DNA from: Oscheius dolichura
Lineage: Eukaryota; Nematoda; Chromadorea; Rhabditida; Rhabditidae
Direction: 5' to 3'
Length of the DNA stretch: 64,000 bases
Assembly: GCA_932521035.1 (NCBI GenBank)
Contig: OW051494.1
Span: forward strand, 7,798,001 to 7,862,000
The position numbers and the translations under genes were made by a program. Under the pieces are notes generated by a model, which saw only the letters and a program-made list of their open reading frames with translations, had not been told where the DNA came from and searched no databases. Shown here in pieces: positions 47,619 to 59,760 of the stretch (position 1 is its first letter; each line of letters opens with the position of its first letter).

Positions 47619-50600
47619 TTAGGCACTGCCAGCAGGGGTAGTTGGGACTCTTTTTCCTGAAAAATATGATTTTATTTGGGATATTTTGAGGGAAAGGGAA
47701 TAGGCAGCTGGGAGCCACAGTTAGACAGCTACTGACCTCTGTTGATCGGTATAGGGCTGCCGGTGGAGAGCGAATAGCAGCGTCTGCCCAAAGCGCGAGG
47801 AATGTTCAGATCGTAGGGGACAATCTGCTCGTAGCGGGTCCTCTCCACCCGGCCGGCTCCCTTTTCCAGGCAGAATTTCTTGATCTCCTGTCGGCAGAGG
47901 ACACACTTGATCATGAACTCGTTGTTCTCGTGGGCTTTCTATAAATTCGGGGTTTTTTATTTATTTAGATGGTGGATTTACCTGGACGAGGAGAACAGAG
48001 CACTTCTTACAGGTGACACGATGATTGCAGGGCAGAGCCATAACTGTGGCTTTTTGTGTGAGGCAGATGCAGCACTCTTCGTCGGCAGTCTGGGCCTCTA
48101 TGTTCTCCTTTTCGCAACGAGCAAGGATTTTTGCCTGTAACAATTATTTTCATTTCTTGTCTTGATAAATTGTTTATTTCTATATATTTCTATATATAAT
48201 TTGTATTTCTGTATTTACTTTAGCCTGAAATTAGCAAACTCTTTTCTCTAATGTTATTATTTCTATTCTCTACTCATTTATTATTTCCTTCACCAGATTC
48301 TTCTCTATTGTTGGTGATTCTATTTTTGATTACATTCATACATTTTCCTTCGTTTTTATCTTTCTCACGCCGACAATGATTCATGAAACAGCAATTCGTC
48401 AGCCCCCATTGCCTAACTACGACAGCGGTCGGTCATGCGGGTGGAGGGAAAAAACGAGCAGCCCAGACAGATCATAAAATGGCATTGGATGGCTGCGGCG
48501 GCAGCGAGCAGAATGATCAAAAAGCGGATATGTAAACGCAGAGAGAGGGGGAGTTTATTTTTGTCGGAGCAATTGAACGAGATCTTTTGAACCTATTCGG
48601 CTTTTTTTCTTTTGCATAATCTACTCTTGTTTACAGGCATTTTGTATTCTGTGGTGAATCATTTAGGAAAATACAAAACGGTTTCATCGCCTGCATCCTT
48701 GCAGTCATAAAGGTAAATATTATTCATTTTCTAATTTATGTTCTCTGAATTTATGTTTTTCAGATGTTGTATACTCATTTCAGGTCTTATATTATTGGAT
48801 TTATGCAAAAAAGAAAGAAGTTTGTAAGGATTTGGAGGATAACTCACCAATCGGGCTCTGTTGAATCTATCGCTGTCCATTTCTCCAATTCCGTCGTCAC
48901 GGCTTCTTGAATTGTTTGCTTTTCTCTGAAAAAGTACTCAATTAGTCTAGACTTTGAAGCCTTGGAATTTAAAATAGCAAAAATAGAAAGGCATCATGTG
49001 GTAGTATGAATAGATCCCCGAATTGTTCTCTCTTTTCGCCTTCTCATGGCATACACAACTTTTGCAGGAGGAGGAGCACGTCATATTGTGAAAGTGATTG
49101 AAAAAATGTGTGTTTGTCAAAGTGCAACCATCAAAGAGAGAAATAAATAGAGAGAGGGCGGAGGCAGGACGAGATGAACCGTGTTTTCCAGACAGATGGC
49201 GAGACGGACACACGCTGCTGTCCCCCCGAACGACAAAAACATGTACTATTTCTTTGCTATTGCTGACGATTAAAACGGGAAGTATTTTGCAACAGCCAAT
49301 GGACTTGTTATTTATGCATTGCAGGCAGCTCAATGCGAGTTCAACTATCCAGACGACTAGACACATTCCGGAATGAGCCGAGCCGAACGACAAATGACTG
49401 CTGTCCGTCTTTAATTGAATTGCTCTCTTTGGGCCTAATCATTTTAGGACGAGGAGGAGAGGAAGCGGAGGAAACGAGCAAAAAGATGTCTCTGTTGTCT
49501 GGCGGTCTTCGATCAGTTAGGACAAACACGAGAGCGATGAGCGCGCCTCACACTATTTGCACCCTGGCCCTCCGGTCTAAACCCCATGATCGCCATGAGC
49601 ACGTCCACTAGTGTGTGCCGATTGTTTCAAATGTACAAAAATATAGGAAAACAAGGAAAATAATCGAAACAACTGGACGATCAAGCAACGGATCATTCAA
49701 AGCCGAATATAATCTCATTCTGTTGACTTCAATAAAAATAAATGGCTAGGCCTTGTAGAGGAGATAATTCTCTACAAAATGACTACCAAATGCCTTGAAT
49801 AGGTTTGAATTTGGTTGAGAAAACCTTAAATTTCGGCGAGCTTCCACCCCCAGTTCATGATGTAACCGGCCGATTGCTTCTTCTACCAGCAGAGCTGATA
49901 TTCCGTCATTATGATGAAATTTTCAGCATTTTCCGATATTTTATGATATTATAAATCATAAAAATTAGGTAGAAATCACGAGGAAAGCCGGCTTTCACTC
50001 CGGAATGTTGATCCAGAGCCGGCGCCCCTCCAGTGGAGGATCAGACAGCCCCGGTTTGTTTTGGATCTTTGACTTTCCGCCGATAAAACTGAGTCCGTCT
50101 GATCCATTTTATTACAGAATAGCCACATAAAATGGCTGGGAAAGGGATAACTTTATATGGGGATATTGTGGTCTTTGAGTCTGCCGGCCAAAACTGAACG
50201 AGTACCAGGAAGCCACGACTTTTTACCAATCTGGGGATACTGTAATTAATAAACAGGGTGGATATCCTTCTGAATATGTCCATTATTACTGTAACGCTCT
50301 AGATAAGACGAGTTGTTGTGTTCAATCTCGGCCACCCCTAATCCCTGCTCAAAAATGCGTAGAGCCGATCAAAGGAGACGACGGCCGCGGAGGAGGAGAG
50401 CCAGACTACATTCGCCCTAGGGGGATAGGGATATTTGCAGGGTGGGGGTACTGTGCCTCCCGGGCCCCTCTCCCCCCTGCCCCCTTCTCGTCGTCGTGTG
50501 TGCTCAGTGAAACGGGAAGAGCGAGACACCGGCGGCGCTGGCTGCGACGGCCGTGTCCCATGACTCAACGGACGTCATCAGTCTGTACCGCGGCCGCGGG

Positions 50601-51855
50601 ATGTAATCAACAACTTTTCCCGGGAACTGTATCCCATTTGAAAGAGAGAGACTTCCTTCCCTTTGGAAATTAGCCACAAAAAGAGCGAAGTCACGTGGCC
50701 GACCCGCAGACGGCGCGCGCCCGGCCGACTGACACAAACAAGGCGGCCCCCGGTTTTGAAGTTTGGTGGGAAGGGAAGAGATCAAAAGAGAAGAAACAGC
50801 TCTATTGGCAATGGAGCACGAATACTTATACCGTTCCACTAGGGGGTGAAAGTTGCCCCGCCCCTCTGCTAATGTGTCCAGACTGCAGACAGTTCCGCCC
50901 CGCGGCCCCCGTCCTCGTCTGCTTCTTGATCAACAACAAAAACAGATCGGGAAAGCTTTGCCCGGCCGGCCGCCGTCGCCGCCGTTAGTCAGCCCGCGCG
51001 AAACTGTCTAGACGAGGGGGGCTGGCTGTTAAAAGTAGGCCGACGAGGGGGGATTGGTTCCGGTTCCGGATAAGGTAGGAGGAGGAGGGATACACAGACA
51101 GGGAGGGGGCTGGCCGATACCCCATGACAACGGGGAAAAGGGCAGGACATTAGGAAAAGACAGAGGGAAAACAACCGGCAGACAGGAGACATTTCCGGTA
51201 GACAGAACGGTTTATGGTCAGGACAGAGCAGAAATAAAAGACTACGGGTTACTGTAGACGCTAATTTCGAGATTTGGAAGACAAATCCTACTAGATAATC
51301 TTATTTTTGTAAGGAGAAATCCGGAAATAACACGGAAAAGTTTTAAAAACGAGGAGAAATTGACCCAGGAGGACAAAAACAGAGCTGGTAAGCGCGCGCC
51401 ATGGATAAATTAGCTATTTGAAGGCAAAATGACTCAAAAACGAGCATTTTTCAACATTTGGACGAGTAAAATAGACTACTGAAACTGAAAGACAATGGAA
51501 TGTCGAAGAAAAGTGAATAACAGCGCCTAATTTGACAAAAAGAAGCAATTGTAAGCGCGCTCCAATGTGAAATTGACTTTCTAGAGGAAAAACAACGTCA
51601 AAATGGTGGTTTAAATCTGTCTTTTTAAATGGACAAAAAGAGGGGGTCAGATGGGTCAAAGACTGCTCGGAGGGGATCGTATAAGTTGTGAGGGTCAACA
51701 GCCGGCGACTGGTATCAACAACAAGAAATCCGGGGTAAACTACTCACCAGTGGACAGCCGTCGGGGGTGTTGCCACTCCGGGGCGATTTGGGCTGCTCGG
51801 CCGTCGGCTCGGACTGGCTACGGCTGCGGAACTTTTTGACCAATTCCTTGAGCAT
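47619..51855 (-). CDS. RING-finger (C3HC4) protein
   Basis: Five exons on the minus strand: 51855-51748, 48925-48848, 48134-47982, 47938-47737, 47656-47619; 192 aa. The N-terminus is MLKELVKKFRSRSQSEPTAE, a basic Ser-rich region. The RING is encoded across exons 3 and 4: ECCICLTQKATVMALPCNHR, VTCKKCSVLLVQ, then KCVLCRQEI, fitting C-x2-C-x11-C-x-H-x3-C-x2-C ... C-x2-C with a long spacing (about 19 residues) before the last pair. The tail ends INRGKRVPTTPAGSA. RING domains of this type usually act as E3 ubiquitin ligases; substrate unknown. Intron 1 is 2.8 kb and intron 2 about 0.7 kb, so further alternative exons are possible. The gene straddles the AT-rich to GC-rich change near 48-49 kb. Phase 0 at both joins supports linking the distant first exon, but that link is the weakest part. 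Confidence 0.75.
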
Positions 51856-53150
51856 CTTGGAATAGAAGAGAGAGAGCGAGCGGGCGAGACACCTCTCAGT
51901 CAGTCAGTCAGTCTCAAAGACCCTGGGAGACCCGCCCCGGCGGGTGCCCGGCGCGCTCGTTTCCCCCCTCCCCCGTCTGGCTTATTCTTTCATCGGGGGG
52001 ACTCGGGTCCCTCTCGGGAGGCCGTGGTCTCTCGTCCGGGGGTGGCCGGCCCCCTCCGGCCAGACAGCGCTCTCTCGCCTCGCCCGGTCTCTTCATCATT
52101 TTCTGGCCTCTCCCCGCCGGCTGATGATCTCTCATCGGGACCTTTTTCCGCCCTCCTTGAGTCTACTCGCACCCTGAATTCTATTATCCTGGGGGGCCAC
52201 TGCCGTCTGCCCCCCCCCCCCAGAGCCTCATGCCCCAAGTCTATCCTCCACCTCCTGTCTCGGCCACCTTCGTAATCTCCTTGTCCGTGGCTCCCGTCTG
52301 CCCCCCAGATGTCCTTCGGCCCGTTCGGGTCTCTGTGCTCTCCTGCGTAAACAACAGTCAGACGTCCTTTTCCCGAAGAAGACAAGGACAGCGTGTCTGA
52401 CCTCCAGACGGCGGCCAATTGCGGCACACAGAGCGATGGTTTTCAAGCGGGAAAACGATCGGCGAACGGGCAGAGAAGAGAGATTGGCACAATCGGGTAA
52501 TTTGGACTGGCAGGACAAGGAAAAGCGGGAAAAAGGAAGAGAGAACGGCCGAGGTAAGCCACCGAAAGCAGAAATCAGAGGACAGGGAACGCGGCGGGAC
52601 GCGGGAAGAGAGAGACTTCCGGGTGGACACGGAACAGCACGGCAAGGAGCTATTCTTCCTATTCTAGGCTTATCCCCTCTTCTGCCGAGATGTTACGGGT
52701 GCTGTTCCGAGGAGATTACCCTTTTCTCCCCTCTTTGAAGGCCGATCTGTGGAGATCAAGAACTCCAGAATTCATGATAATGTCACAGGTGCCTTCGCCG
52801 CGAATTCTATGAATATAAAATATTCAATTTGAATATAAAAATCACAGAAAAGGGCGGAAGAAAACAGCATGATTCAGATTTCCCACGAATTTGAATTCAA
52901 ATATTCAAATTTGGCGGCAGACCGTATTTCCCGTATTTCTGGCTGAAAATAGCTGGATCACGTCATTTTTCGTGCTCTCTCATTAATTTTCATTCCTCCC
53001 CTAACTAGGAAGCGGGTAAATTAAGTAGCCGTCGAGCCAATTTCCCACTCCCTCTCGGCCGTTCTTCCGCCTTTTTCTCCCGGCTGATTGCTCCAATTAT
53101 AATAAAGAATCAGAGATTTCTGCTTATATAAAATATTTATATAAAAAAGT
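51856..53150. other. GC-rich region without gene
   Basis: Upstream of the RING gene first exon. Contains a CAGT tetranucleotide run (51897-51912), a C homopolymer near 52210, and a solo MITE arm at 52683-52702 (TGCCGAGATGTTACGGGTGC). No exon chain found. Confidence 0.45.
52683..52702. repeat. Solo MITE arm
   Basis: TGCCGAGATGTTACGGGTGC, one mismatch to consensus; no opposing arm within 150 nt. Confidence 0.65.
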
Positions 53151-53462
53151 ATGTCTACTTCCGTCTGGCCGAGAATCCGTTCAAGTCCATCTGCATCCGA
53201 GGATTTGTGGGACTTCAATGACGACAGCGAGGGTCCCGACGAGAAGATCAGTCTCAGCGACTTCTCCTATCTCCGGGCATTGTTTTCCAGACGTTTTGAC
53301 GTTGTGTCGATGAGGCACTTCCAGCCGGGTCCCGATAAGATAGAGTCTTCGGCTTTTTCTGCTCTTTTTATTACCCGGGAAAGACTTTCACTTGAGGGAA
53401 AAAGCAAGGGAACGACGAAAACACGAGCTGTTTCGTTGGAAAACAGATTCTACCGGGAATAG
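53151..53462 (+). CDS. Unidentified 103-residue ORF
   Basis: Uninterrupted frame from an ATG after an AT-rich leader (ATATAAAAAAGT) to TAG. Sequence starts MSTSVWPRIRSSPSASEDLW and includes GPDEKISLSDFSYLRALFSR. Composition is protein-like, but no homologue is recognised and the frame could be one exon of a longer gene or chance. Confidence 0.3.
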   Translation: MSTSVWPRIRSSPSASEDLWDFNDDSEGPDEKISLSDFSYLRALFSRRFDVVSMRHFQPGPDKIESSAFSALFITRERLSLEGKSKGTTKTRAVSLENRFYRE

Positions 53463-53550
53463 GATACTATCCAATCTAAATAACAATAATACTAGCAATA
53501 CTAAACGGGTCAAGGTCATGTAGTCACTCTACCAGCAGCCAACCACAGCC

Positions 53551-53622
53551 GCGTTCGTGGTGTAATGGTCAGCATGGATGCCTTCCAAGCATTCGACGGG
53601 GGTTCGATTCCCCCCGAACGCA
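53551..53622 (+). tRNA. tRNA-Gly (TCC)
   Basis: 72-nt cloverleaf; acceptor GCGTTCG pairs with CGAACGC; anticodon loop CTTCCAA gives TCC; T arm GGTTCGATTCC intact. Confidence 0.95.
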
Positions 53623-55421
53623 GAACATTTATGCTTTTTTTCTATTCATAATTCAAGGAGACTAGACGACTGCTGGAGGTAATTGACAGCTTTTTGCATA
53701 TTCCCCGGACTTTGAACATGTGTGCGCGCGTGCAGCCAGCAGACAGACTGCAGTTTTTAGACCCCGCGAGGGAGGCAGCCGGGGGTGAAATGAGAATGAG
53801 GCGAAAGTCGCGGCGGCCACCACCACCACAGCTGGTCAAACACTATCCGTCTGGGAATTTGGCCGACCCCCGACGTCATTCTCTGTTTTTCTCTGCTATT
53901 TTATGTCGTCCTCCTCCCTTTGGGAGGCACCAGAGATGAGTCGTCGCCTTTAGCCCCGTCGTCTGCCCGGGTCGTCGGGGATCGGTGGAAACAAGAGCGA
54001 CCAGCTGGATTGCCCCCCGAAAGAGAGCGGCCGGGCGACATTTTGCGATCTCTGAACAACGTGGGTGCCGCCGCCGGGGGTACATGCGTCCCCCGGCCGG
54101 CAGCCGACGGGGGCTGTCGTCAATGGCATCGTGGGGTGGAGGCAGACGGCCACTGCTGGAAGAGGGGGACAGAAAAAAACGACGACGACGACGGCAGGGC
54201 TTCCGGCTGGTTGCTAGTCTCCTCCGGGGAAGACATAAATTAATACATTGAGCATGGGAATATCCGGGGGACCGGCTGCCGGCAGGAACGGGCAGACGAG
54301 GAGGGAGGATGGGAAAATGGACCAGGAAGCGCCGAAATCCTACCGTATTCTACAGTATTCTGTCTAAATTTGTAGTCAGTATTTGAAGCAGTACAGTGTT
54401 TTGTGTTTTGAGAAGACGAAAGGTCCAGGATTACACCGGCATGAAATAACAATGGGTGTCTGTCGGGAAAGTCCAAAGTTATAGGACAAAACAATACTGA
54501 AAATAGCCGGGGGACTTTGGACTACGGTAACTGGACGGTCCTTTAGAGAAATATTGTACGGTTATTGAAGAAATTCTATTTCAATGAGAAGATTCGCTGT
54601 TTTGTACTGGGGCAGGGAATCTGAGTGGATTATGGTCAATTTGACACTTTTTCACGGGAAGCCACGATTTTTTGCGTTGCTGGTTCAAGGTTGCTATAAT
54701 ATGTTCACCTTTCTCCAAAGGATCCCGTAGCGAAAGAAGAATTTGCCCTTTTCTTCTCACCGAGCCGAAGGAAACAGACGGCTGCAGAGTGTCCGCACCC
54801 GTACCATCTCGGCAGCTCGACGTTCAGTTATTTGACGCCGCCACTTCCCAAAGCTCTCAACTGCCGAGATTTTACGGGTGCGGGGGCAGTGGTTTGCAGA
54901 CTTCTTCAGACATCACCTGACTGTTTTTGTCCTCTTTTTCGTCTTCGATCCTTATTCCCACGTCATCCTCGTCTTCTCCTCGTTATCCCCGCCGACCATC
55001 GCTCTCCCCGTTGGCTGTTGTCCAAGGGAGCGGAACTAATCCTCTCGAGTTGTCTCGTCTTTGATTGGCTACGGAATTGAACACAAGAAGAGTTTTTTCT
55101 CCTCTAATTTCCGCAGACGTAGCGCCATTTCCCGGATGTTTTTGTGCCCTTTTTGAGACTACTTCCTTTTATCTCATTTATCTATGGTATTGTCTGGGAA
55201 TTAGAGACCGTTCCGGGAAGACACCGCGGCGGGGGGACGGGGAGACGCTATTGGGAAAGGAATTCACGGAAATTTGAGATCTATTATGGGAAAAGATCAT
55301 GTTCATACTCTTCTTCAACCGAAATATGGGAGAAGTTCTTATTTTAGGGGCAAGCAGAGCTCCCACGTGTTAAAATGTTGCAAAGGGCGGATAGCGCATT
55401 GCCCGCGAGGCGTCTCTCGTG
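53623..55421. other. GC-rich region without gene
   Basis: Several medium-length open frames on both strands but none with a coherent splice pattern. Contains one MITE. Confidence 0.45.
54795..54881. repeat. MITE, copy 5
   Basis: GCACCCGTACCATCTCGGCA and TGCCGAGATTTTACGGGTGC in inverted orientation about 47 nt apart. Confidence 0.85.
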
Positions 55422-55504
55422 CCGTCGATAGCTCAGTTGGTAGAGCGGAGGACTGTAGTGTGGCGGGTATCCTTAGGTCGCTGGTTCGAATCCGGCTCGA
55501 CGGA
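55422..55504 (+). tRNA. tRNA-Tyr (GTA) with intron
   Basis: 83 nt; acceptor CCGTCGA pairs with TCGACGG. The anticodon GTA is followed, after one base, by a 10-nt intron (TGTGGCGGGT) at the usual 37/38 position. T8 terminator follows. Confidence 0.93.
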
Positions 55505-57655
55505 ATTTTTTTTTGCTTTTATTGTTTTGGCCAATAGACGAAGGAAGTCTCGAAAATATTGAGGGAAAACTGTTTTTCAGGAATATTTTGTATTATTACA
55601 TAGCTAAAAGGTCATTTTTCTTCTATGTTTTTGTCTGAGGAGTCTAAGCAGAGATTTTGAGCCGGATCCGCTTGCCCTCAGATTAGAGTCTACTTTTGTC
55701 TGTCTGGCGCTTGTTGGCCGACTTGCAGCCCTCGAAATGTTTTTCAGTTCTCCTTAGCCGCGCCCCGTCTAGACGGACTCAATAAAGAGAGAGGGCAAAT
55801 GGTCGTCTTTATGTCTACCCGGGAGACGAGAGGGGGTCGTCAATCGGCAGGGGGGCCCCCGGGTGGTCTGGCTGTCTCAATTGCCTCCTCCGTTTTAAAC
55901 ACCAAGGGGGTGACCAGCGAGACAAACTCCAGTCCCCCCCCCCTTCTCAAGGCTACCGTAATCCCAGACAGGATCGCCCCCCTTTTCCCATCGGGGCCTC
56001 ACTCTAAAAACAAGGAAGTTTTTGTCCGTCTGTCTGAAGACAAGCGAGGGTGGCTGGGAAGGGACGAAACACGGCCGGGGGGAAAACAGAAGCGGAAGGG
56101 GGCAGACAGGGACAGCACAAAGGTCACTCCCAGGGGGGAACGTGTTCTACGGGTGTTTATAGCCTCACCTCTCTCTCATTGTCACGTCTATTCGCGGTGA
56201 CAGACAGGTCCCGGAGGGAAGAAGGCTCGTGGGAATTAAAAGAAGAGGCAAAGGGGAGCAGAATCTCAATTTCTGGCCAGTGGCTTCTACCGGACTACCA
56301 TAATCCGGGGCAAACCTTCACCACGTATTCTACTGGATGTTGTTGTCCTGTAACGGATAAACAAGGTCCTGGGCGGAACATCTGTGGCTACAGTACCAAA
56401 AGCAGGATTCTCAATGGGCCCAGACGCGATTTCATTCTCCGACCTGACGCCCATGTGTTCCAGAAATGGATCTATTCAAGAGCAGTGGCCAATTCTTCCC
56501 GGGACGAGTCGATAAATAATGGGGCATTCCTTCCCTTTCCAATAGGTCGATCCAATGAACCTCGTCTTGGTATTTGGCCTGCCTTCCGACTCTTGACCTC
56601 TACTGTCCATACTAGACGGCCTTCCGACAGTTCGTCGTAACTTAGACACTCAAAGAGATGACAGATCGGGCACGACAGGCGGTCGATCCTTTGGGGAAAG
56701 GAAACACGGGAAAATTAACGATAACATGAAAAAAAAGGTCGACAGACTGGAGGAGAGGCTGGAGGGGATCGGGCTACGGTATCCATGGAACTTGGTCAGT
56801 GCTCTTTCTGGCAGACGGCCAAGGGGAAACCGTCTAAAAGCTTGTGCTTTTCATAGAAATTTTATAGGAAGAAAAGGAGATCGGAGCCCAGTAACAGTAT
56901 AAAAAGCACTGTACCATACAGTTTAGACTATACTAACCAAAATGCCCTTTTGGTCTTGATCCAGCCGATTTCAGAGCTCCAAAAGCACCATAATTGCCAG
57001 TTTATACCACTTTTCCCTTCCCAAACCTCCCGGGACGAGGCCATCCGTCTCAGAGGCTCCGCTATCCACCGGACGCGGTCACTACCGTACCCCCCGTGTA
57101 GTTGTCCTTCTCCCTCACTCTGCCCTGTTATTTTCCCCCCGTTCCAGACATATTTCCTTGTCTGTCCGCCGGGAGAGGGATCCATTACATCCCATTCAGG
57201 AGGCCTTTCGGATGTTTTTTCATCGAAAGAGAACGGTGTCCAACAAGCCGATTAACCCTAGCCGACAAAGCTCAAAAGACGAGAAATTCCTGATGTTGTC
57301 ACTTCCGTTCCGATTAACTCTCTCCCGGAACCGGTCGGCTATTTTCCCAAAAAGGGGGCCAAAACAATTCCAGACGAGGAGGGGCTGATCGCTTTATGGG
57401 GAGACCTCCGCCGCCGCCGGCCAGCTTGTTTGTCTGTACTTTTCAGACAGTCATGCGGTCAGCTGGGAAGGCGGGCAGACACGGGAAAGTGCAACTCTGT
57501 ATTGTGACGGAAGGGGACGGGGGCAGATGGAATTTGTGGCTGTTATTCCCGAGGATTGAGAGAAAGGGGAACTGGGGGACAAGCAAGCGGAAAATAAGAG
57601 AGATGAAGACGTTTAGCGGGCTTGGAGGAGAACATCCTGGAGAAGGGGCATCCTC

Positions 57656-57740
57656 GCACCCGTACAGTCTCGGCCGGGTGATCTCCTTCAGTTCACTACG
57701 GCCTAATCGGTTTTCTCTGCTGCCGAGACTTTACGAGTTG
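57656..57740. repeat. MITE, copy 6
   Basis: GCACCCGTACAGTCTCGGCC faces TGCCGAGACTTTACGAGTTG; right outer end diverged. Confidence 0.75.
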
Positions 57741-57962
57741 GGGAAGAAGTTGCCAAGGTCCGGAAAAAGGTCCTTGGAAGGAAATTACAGGAGGAGGATG
57801 AACTGTCATGAGTTTCTTTGCTCCTATGGCTCGGGACGGTAGCTAACAGATCCTGGTCTCGGAAAATAGCCGAAATATCTTCGTAACACTGACATTGGCC
57901 AAAAAATGCAAGATGCATTCTACAGTGAGGCAGGGTTAGAAATGGCTGGATGACAATCACCC

Positions 57963-58050
57963 GCACCCGTAAAATCTCGGCAGCTAATTAAGTAATCACT
58001 TGGCACCTGTTCAATCAAAAGAGATTTTGCTGCCGAGATTTTACGGGTGC
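57963..58050. repeat. MITE, copy 7 (perfect arms)
   Basis: GCACCCGTAAAATCTCGGCA and TGCCGAGATTTTACGGGTGC are exact reverse complements over 20 bp, separated by 48 nt of unrelated sequence. This is the best reference copy of the family; pairing also extends through AGC/GCT inward. Confidence 0.92.
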
Positions 58051-58574
58051 GGGCAGACTGAAGAAAGACCAGAGAGCCCGGAAAGAGAGCCTCCATGGGA
58101 GGAGAATCCTCGGGATTACGGTAGTTTCTCCTGGTCCTCGGTGTCGTTCTCCCTCTCCCAATAAGCTGGCTCTACTGTTTTCTTGAGACCAGCAGCCGTG
58201 AGAAAGGACTTTACCAATTTTAACCGCTAGCCCGCCATGATATTCAAAATGTGAAGGATTTTGGAAGCCGAGGCATCCATATTTTATAAAAATCGGATGA
58301 TCTCCTCCCCGGACACAATAATCTGCCTCAAATGACTGAAAAAATGGGTAGTTTTTCTTTTCATTTCGACGCAAATTGATACTACGGTAGCTGACCTTCC
58401 ACAGACTACAGTTGTTGCGTAACAAGACACTCATTGATAGACTTGGTCTTTTCGTTTCTCTGCTGGTAAAAATAGAATGGACGACGGTTCGCAGACCGAC
58501 CCGAAAAGTTCGGTGGCGGCGGTGGAATGTCGGAGTGCGGGCTGTCCATGGGCGGCTGGTGGCGGAGAGAACAT

Positions 58575-58646
58575 GGCCGAGTGGTCTAGTGGTATGATTC
58601 TCGCTTAGGGTGCGAGAGGTCCCGGGATCGATCCCCGGCTCTGCCC
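58575..58646 (+). tRNA. tRNA-Pro (AGG)
   Basis: 72-nt cloverleaf with anticodon loop CTTAGGG giving AGG, and an intact D arm. The acceptor stem GGCCGAG/CTCTGCC has one C-T mismatch at the fourth pair, and the T loop reads GATCGAT rather than the usual GTTCGAT, so it may be functional but is imperfect. Confidence 0.8.
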
Positions 58647-58659
58647 GATCTTTTTGCAT

Positions 58660-59075
58660 TTCTGGTCAGTTGCTGGTCAACTTGAAAAGTGAAGGTGGTC
58701 GAATTTGTCAAATATCGTCAAGACGGAAGGGATTCTTTCCAGCCAATCGTCTTTCTTCTTTCGCAGCGGCCGGCCGTCTTCTACCAAATTCAGGTCACGT
58801 TTATTACCTTTTTTTGTTTCAAATTTTGGGGTTTCGAGTAAAATGGTCGGAGCACTTTTGATCTGCGCATTATTTTTGGCGAAATTAGGGTGAACAATGA
58901 GACGGCCACCAGGGACAGACCGAGTAGAGAATCCGCCTCGAAAGGTAGCCTGCCCTCCCTCCGGAGAAGGTGTCCCGGCCCGGTTCTCTGGTCCCGGGGT
59001 GTCGTCTGTGTCCACAGCGGTGTTTGGAACAGCGCAGAAGGCCCCCGGCGCCGCCAAGGAGAACTGGAAATATTC
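58660..59075. repeat. Dispersed repeat, copy 2, with cysteine-rich core
   Basis: Core 58889-59069 differs by one base from 2345-2525. The 200 bp before it aligns only loosely with 2130-2340 (shared GTCTTCTACYAAAYYCAGGTCA). The minus-strand frame again reads CSKHRCGHRRHPGTRE ... RRILYSVCP. Confidence 0.65.
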
Positions 59076-59172
59076 AATTTCTCCACGGCGCGTTTTTGGT
59101 CTATAATTTGAAAAAATAACAATAATTTGGATGTTTACTTTGTTGTTTTGTTGGTGCCTCTTTTATTTATAG

Positions 59173-59352
59173 GATAACAAGCTGGAGAAGGTGGCCACTG
59201 GACTAGGAGGACAGGAATGGAGGCGGCTAGAAGAGGAGACGGCAAGAGGGACGGTGGCGGCGGAACAGTAAGTCAATTTGAGGCTGTTCTAATTCTTCTA
59301 ACGGTTCAGAATCGGGAATAGCAAGCAGACAGTGAAGAGAATAATCGAATGA
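59173..59352 (+). CDS. 3' end of an unidentified gene
   Basis: Two exons, 59173-59267 and 59310-59352, joined by a GTAAGT...GGTTCAG intron in phase 2, giving DNKLEKVATGLGGQEWRRLE, EETARGTVAAEQ, IGNSKQTVKRIIE and a stop. Clean splice signals and a helical, charged sequence support a real gene end. The preceding exon, which must end in phase 0, was not found; the nearest upstream sequence is the dispersed repeat. Confidence 0.45.
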
Positions 59353-59649
59353 GCCATGATACCGTAAGATCCAAACAGGAGACGAGGCTCCATTTTAACT
59401 CAGAAGGCGGCAGACGGAGAAGAGAGACGACAGGACTTACCAGTTAGGCAACAGTGAGTTATTTATGAACTCATCTCAAGCCTTTCCAGTATTGGTGTTA
59501 GCCATCGGAGATGCAAAATGGAAGGCCTTTTCGTCAGCAGGTCATCCCCTTTCCTCGGCCCGTCTTGGCCACCTCCTCGCTGTCCTCCAGGCTGCCTTCC
59601 TCCCTCGTCGCCTGCCTGGGGGAATGGACCAGCTATTAGGAGATCGAGG

Positions 59650-59760
59650 TCTGTCATCCCGCTGTATTTTCAGTTTCAGATCAGTTTAACGGTCCTGTAG
59701 ATTTCGGCATACGGTAACGTACATTTTCAGAAGGAATTCAACAAGGTAAAGTTGCCCGTC
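59650..59760. repeat. Fragment of the 440-bp duplication
   Basis: GCTGTATTTTCAGTTTCAG and GTACATTTTCAG.AGGAATTCAACAAG motifs match parts of the duplication at 3486-3925 and 61699-62138, but in rearranged order. Its antisense strand supplies the last codons of the minus-strand gene below. Confidence 0.55.

Larger units (their letters stand above)
55505..58574. other. GC-rich region without assignable gene
   Basis: A 196-codon open frame at 56053-56640 and shorter frames exist, but codon pattern, splice sites and resemblance do not support a gene. Two MITEs lie in the 3' half. Confidence 0.45.

Noticed and set aside
47479-47656. Longer C-terminus for the RING protein (SPNYPCWQCLTPVS)
   Set aside because: The frame is not reached in phase from the preceding exon; the correct phase gives a short tail ending GSA and a stop at 47619.
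49098-49611. Open frames on both strands inside the RING gene's first intron
   Set aside because: No splice support; none resembles a known domain.
56053-56640. 196-codon plus-strand frame
   Set aside because: No family resemblance, mixed composition with intron-like segments, no upstream or downstream exons; long frames are common by chance in GC-rich DNA.
58015-58659. 214-codon minus-strand frame
   Set aside because: It runs through a MITE and antisense to the tRNA-Pro gene; an artefact of GC-rich sequence.
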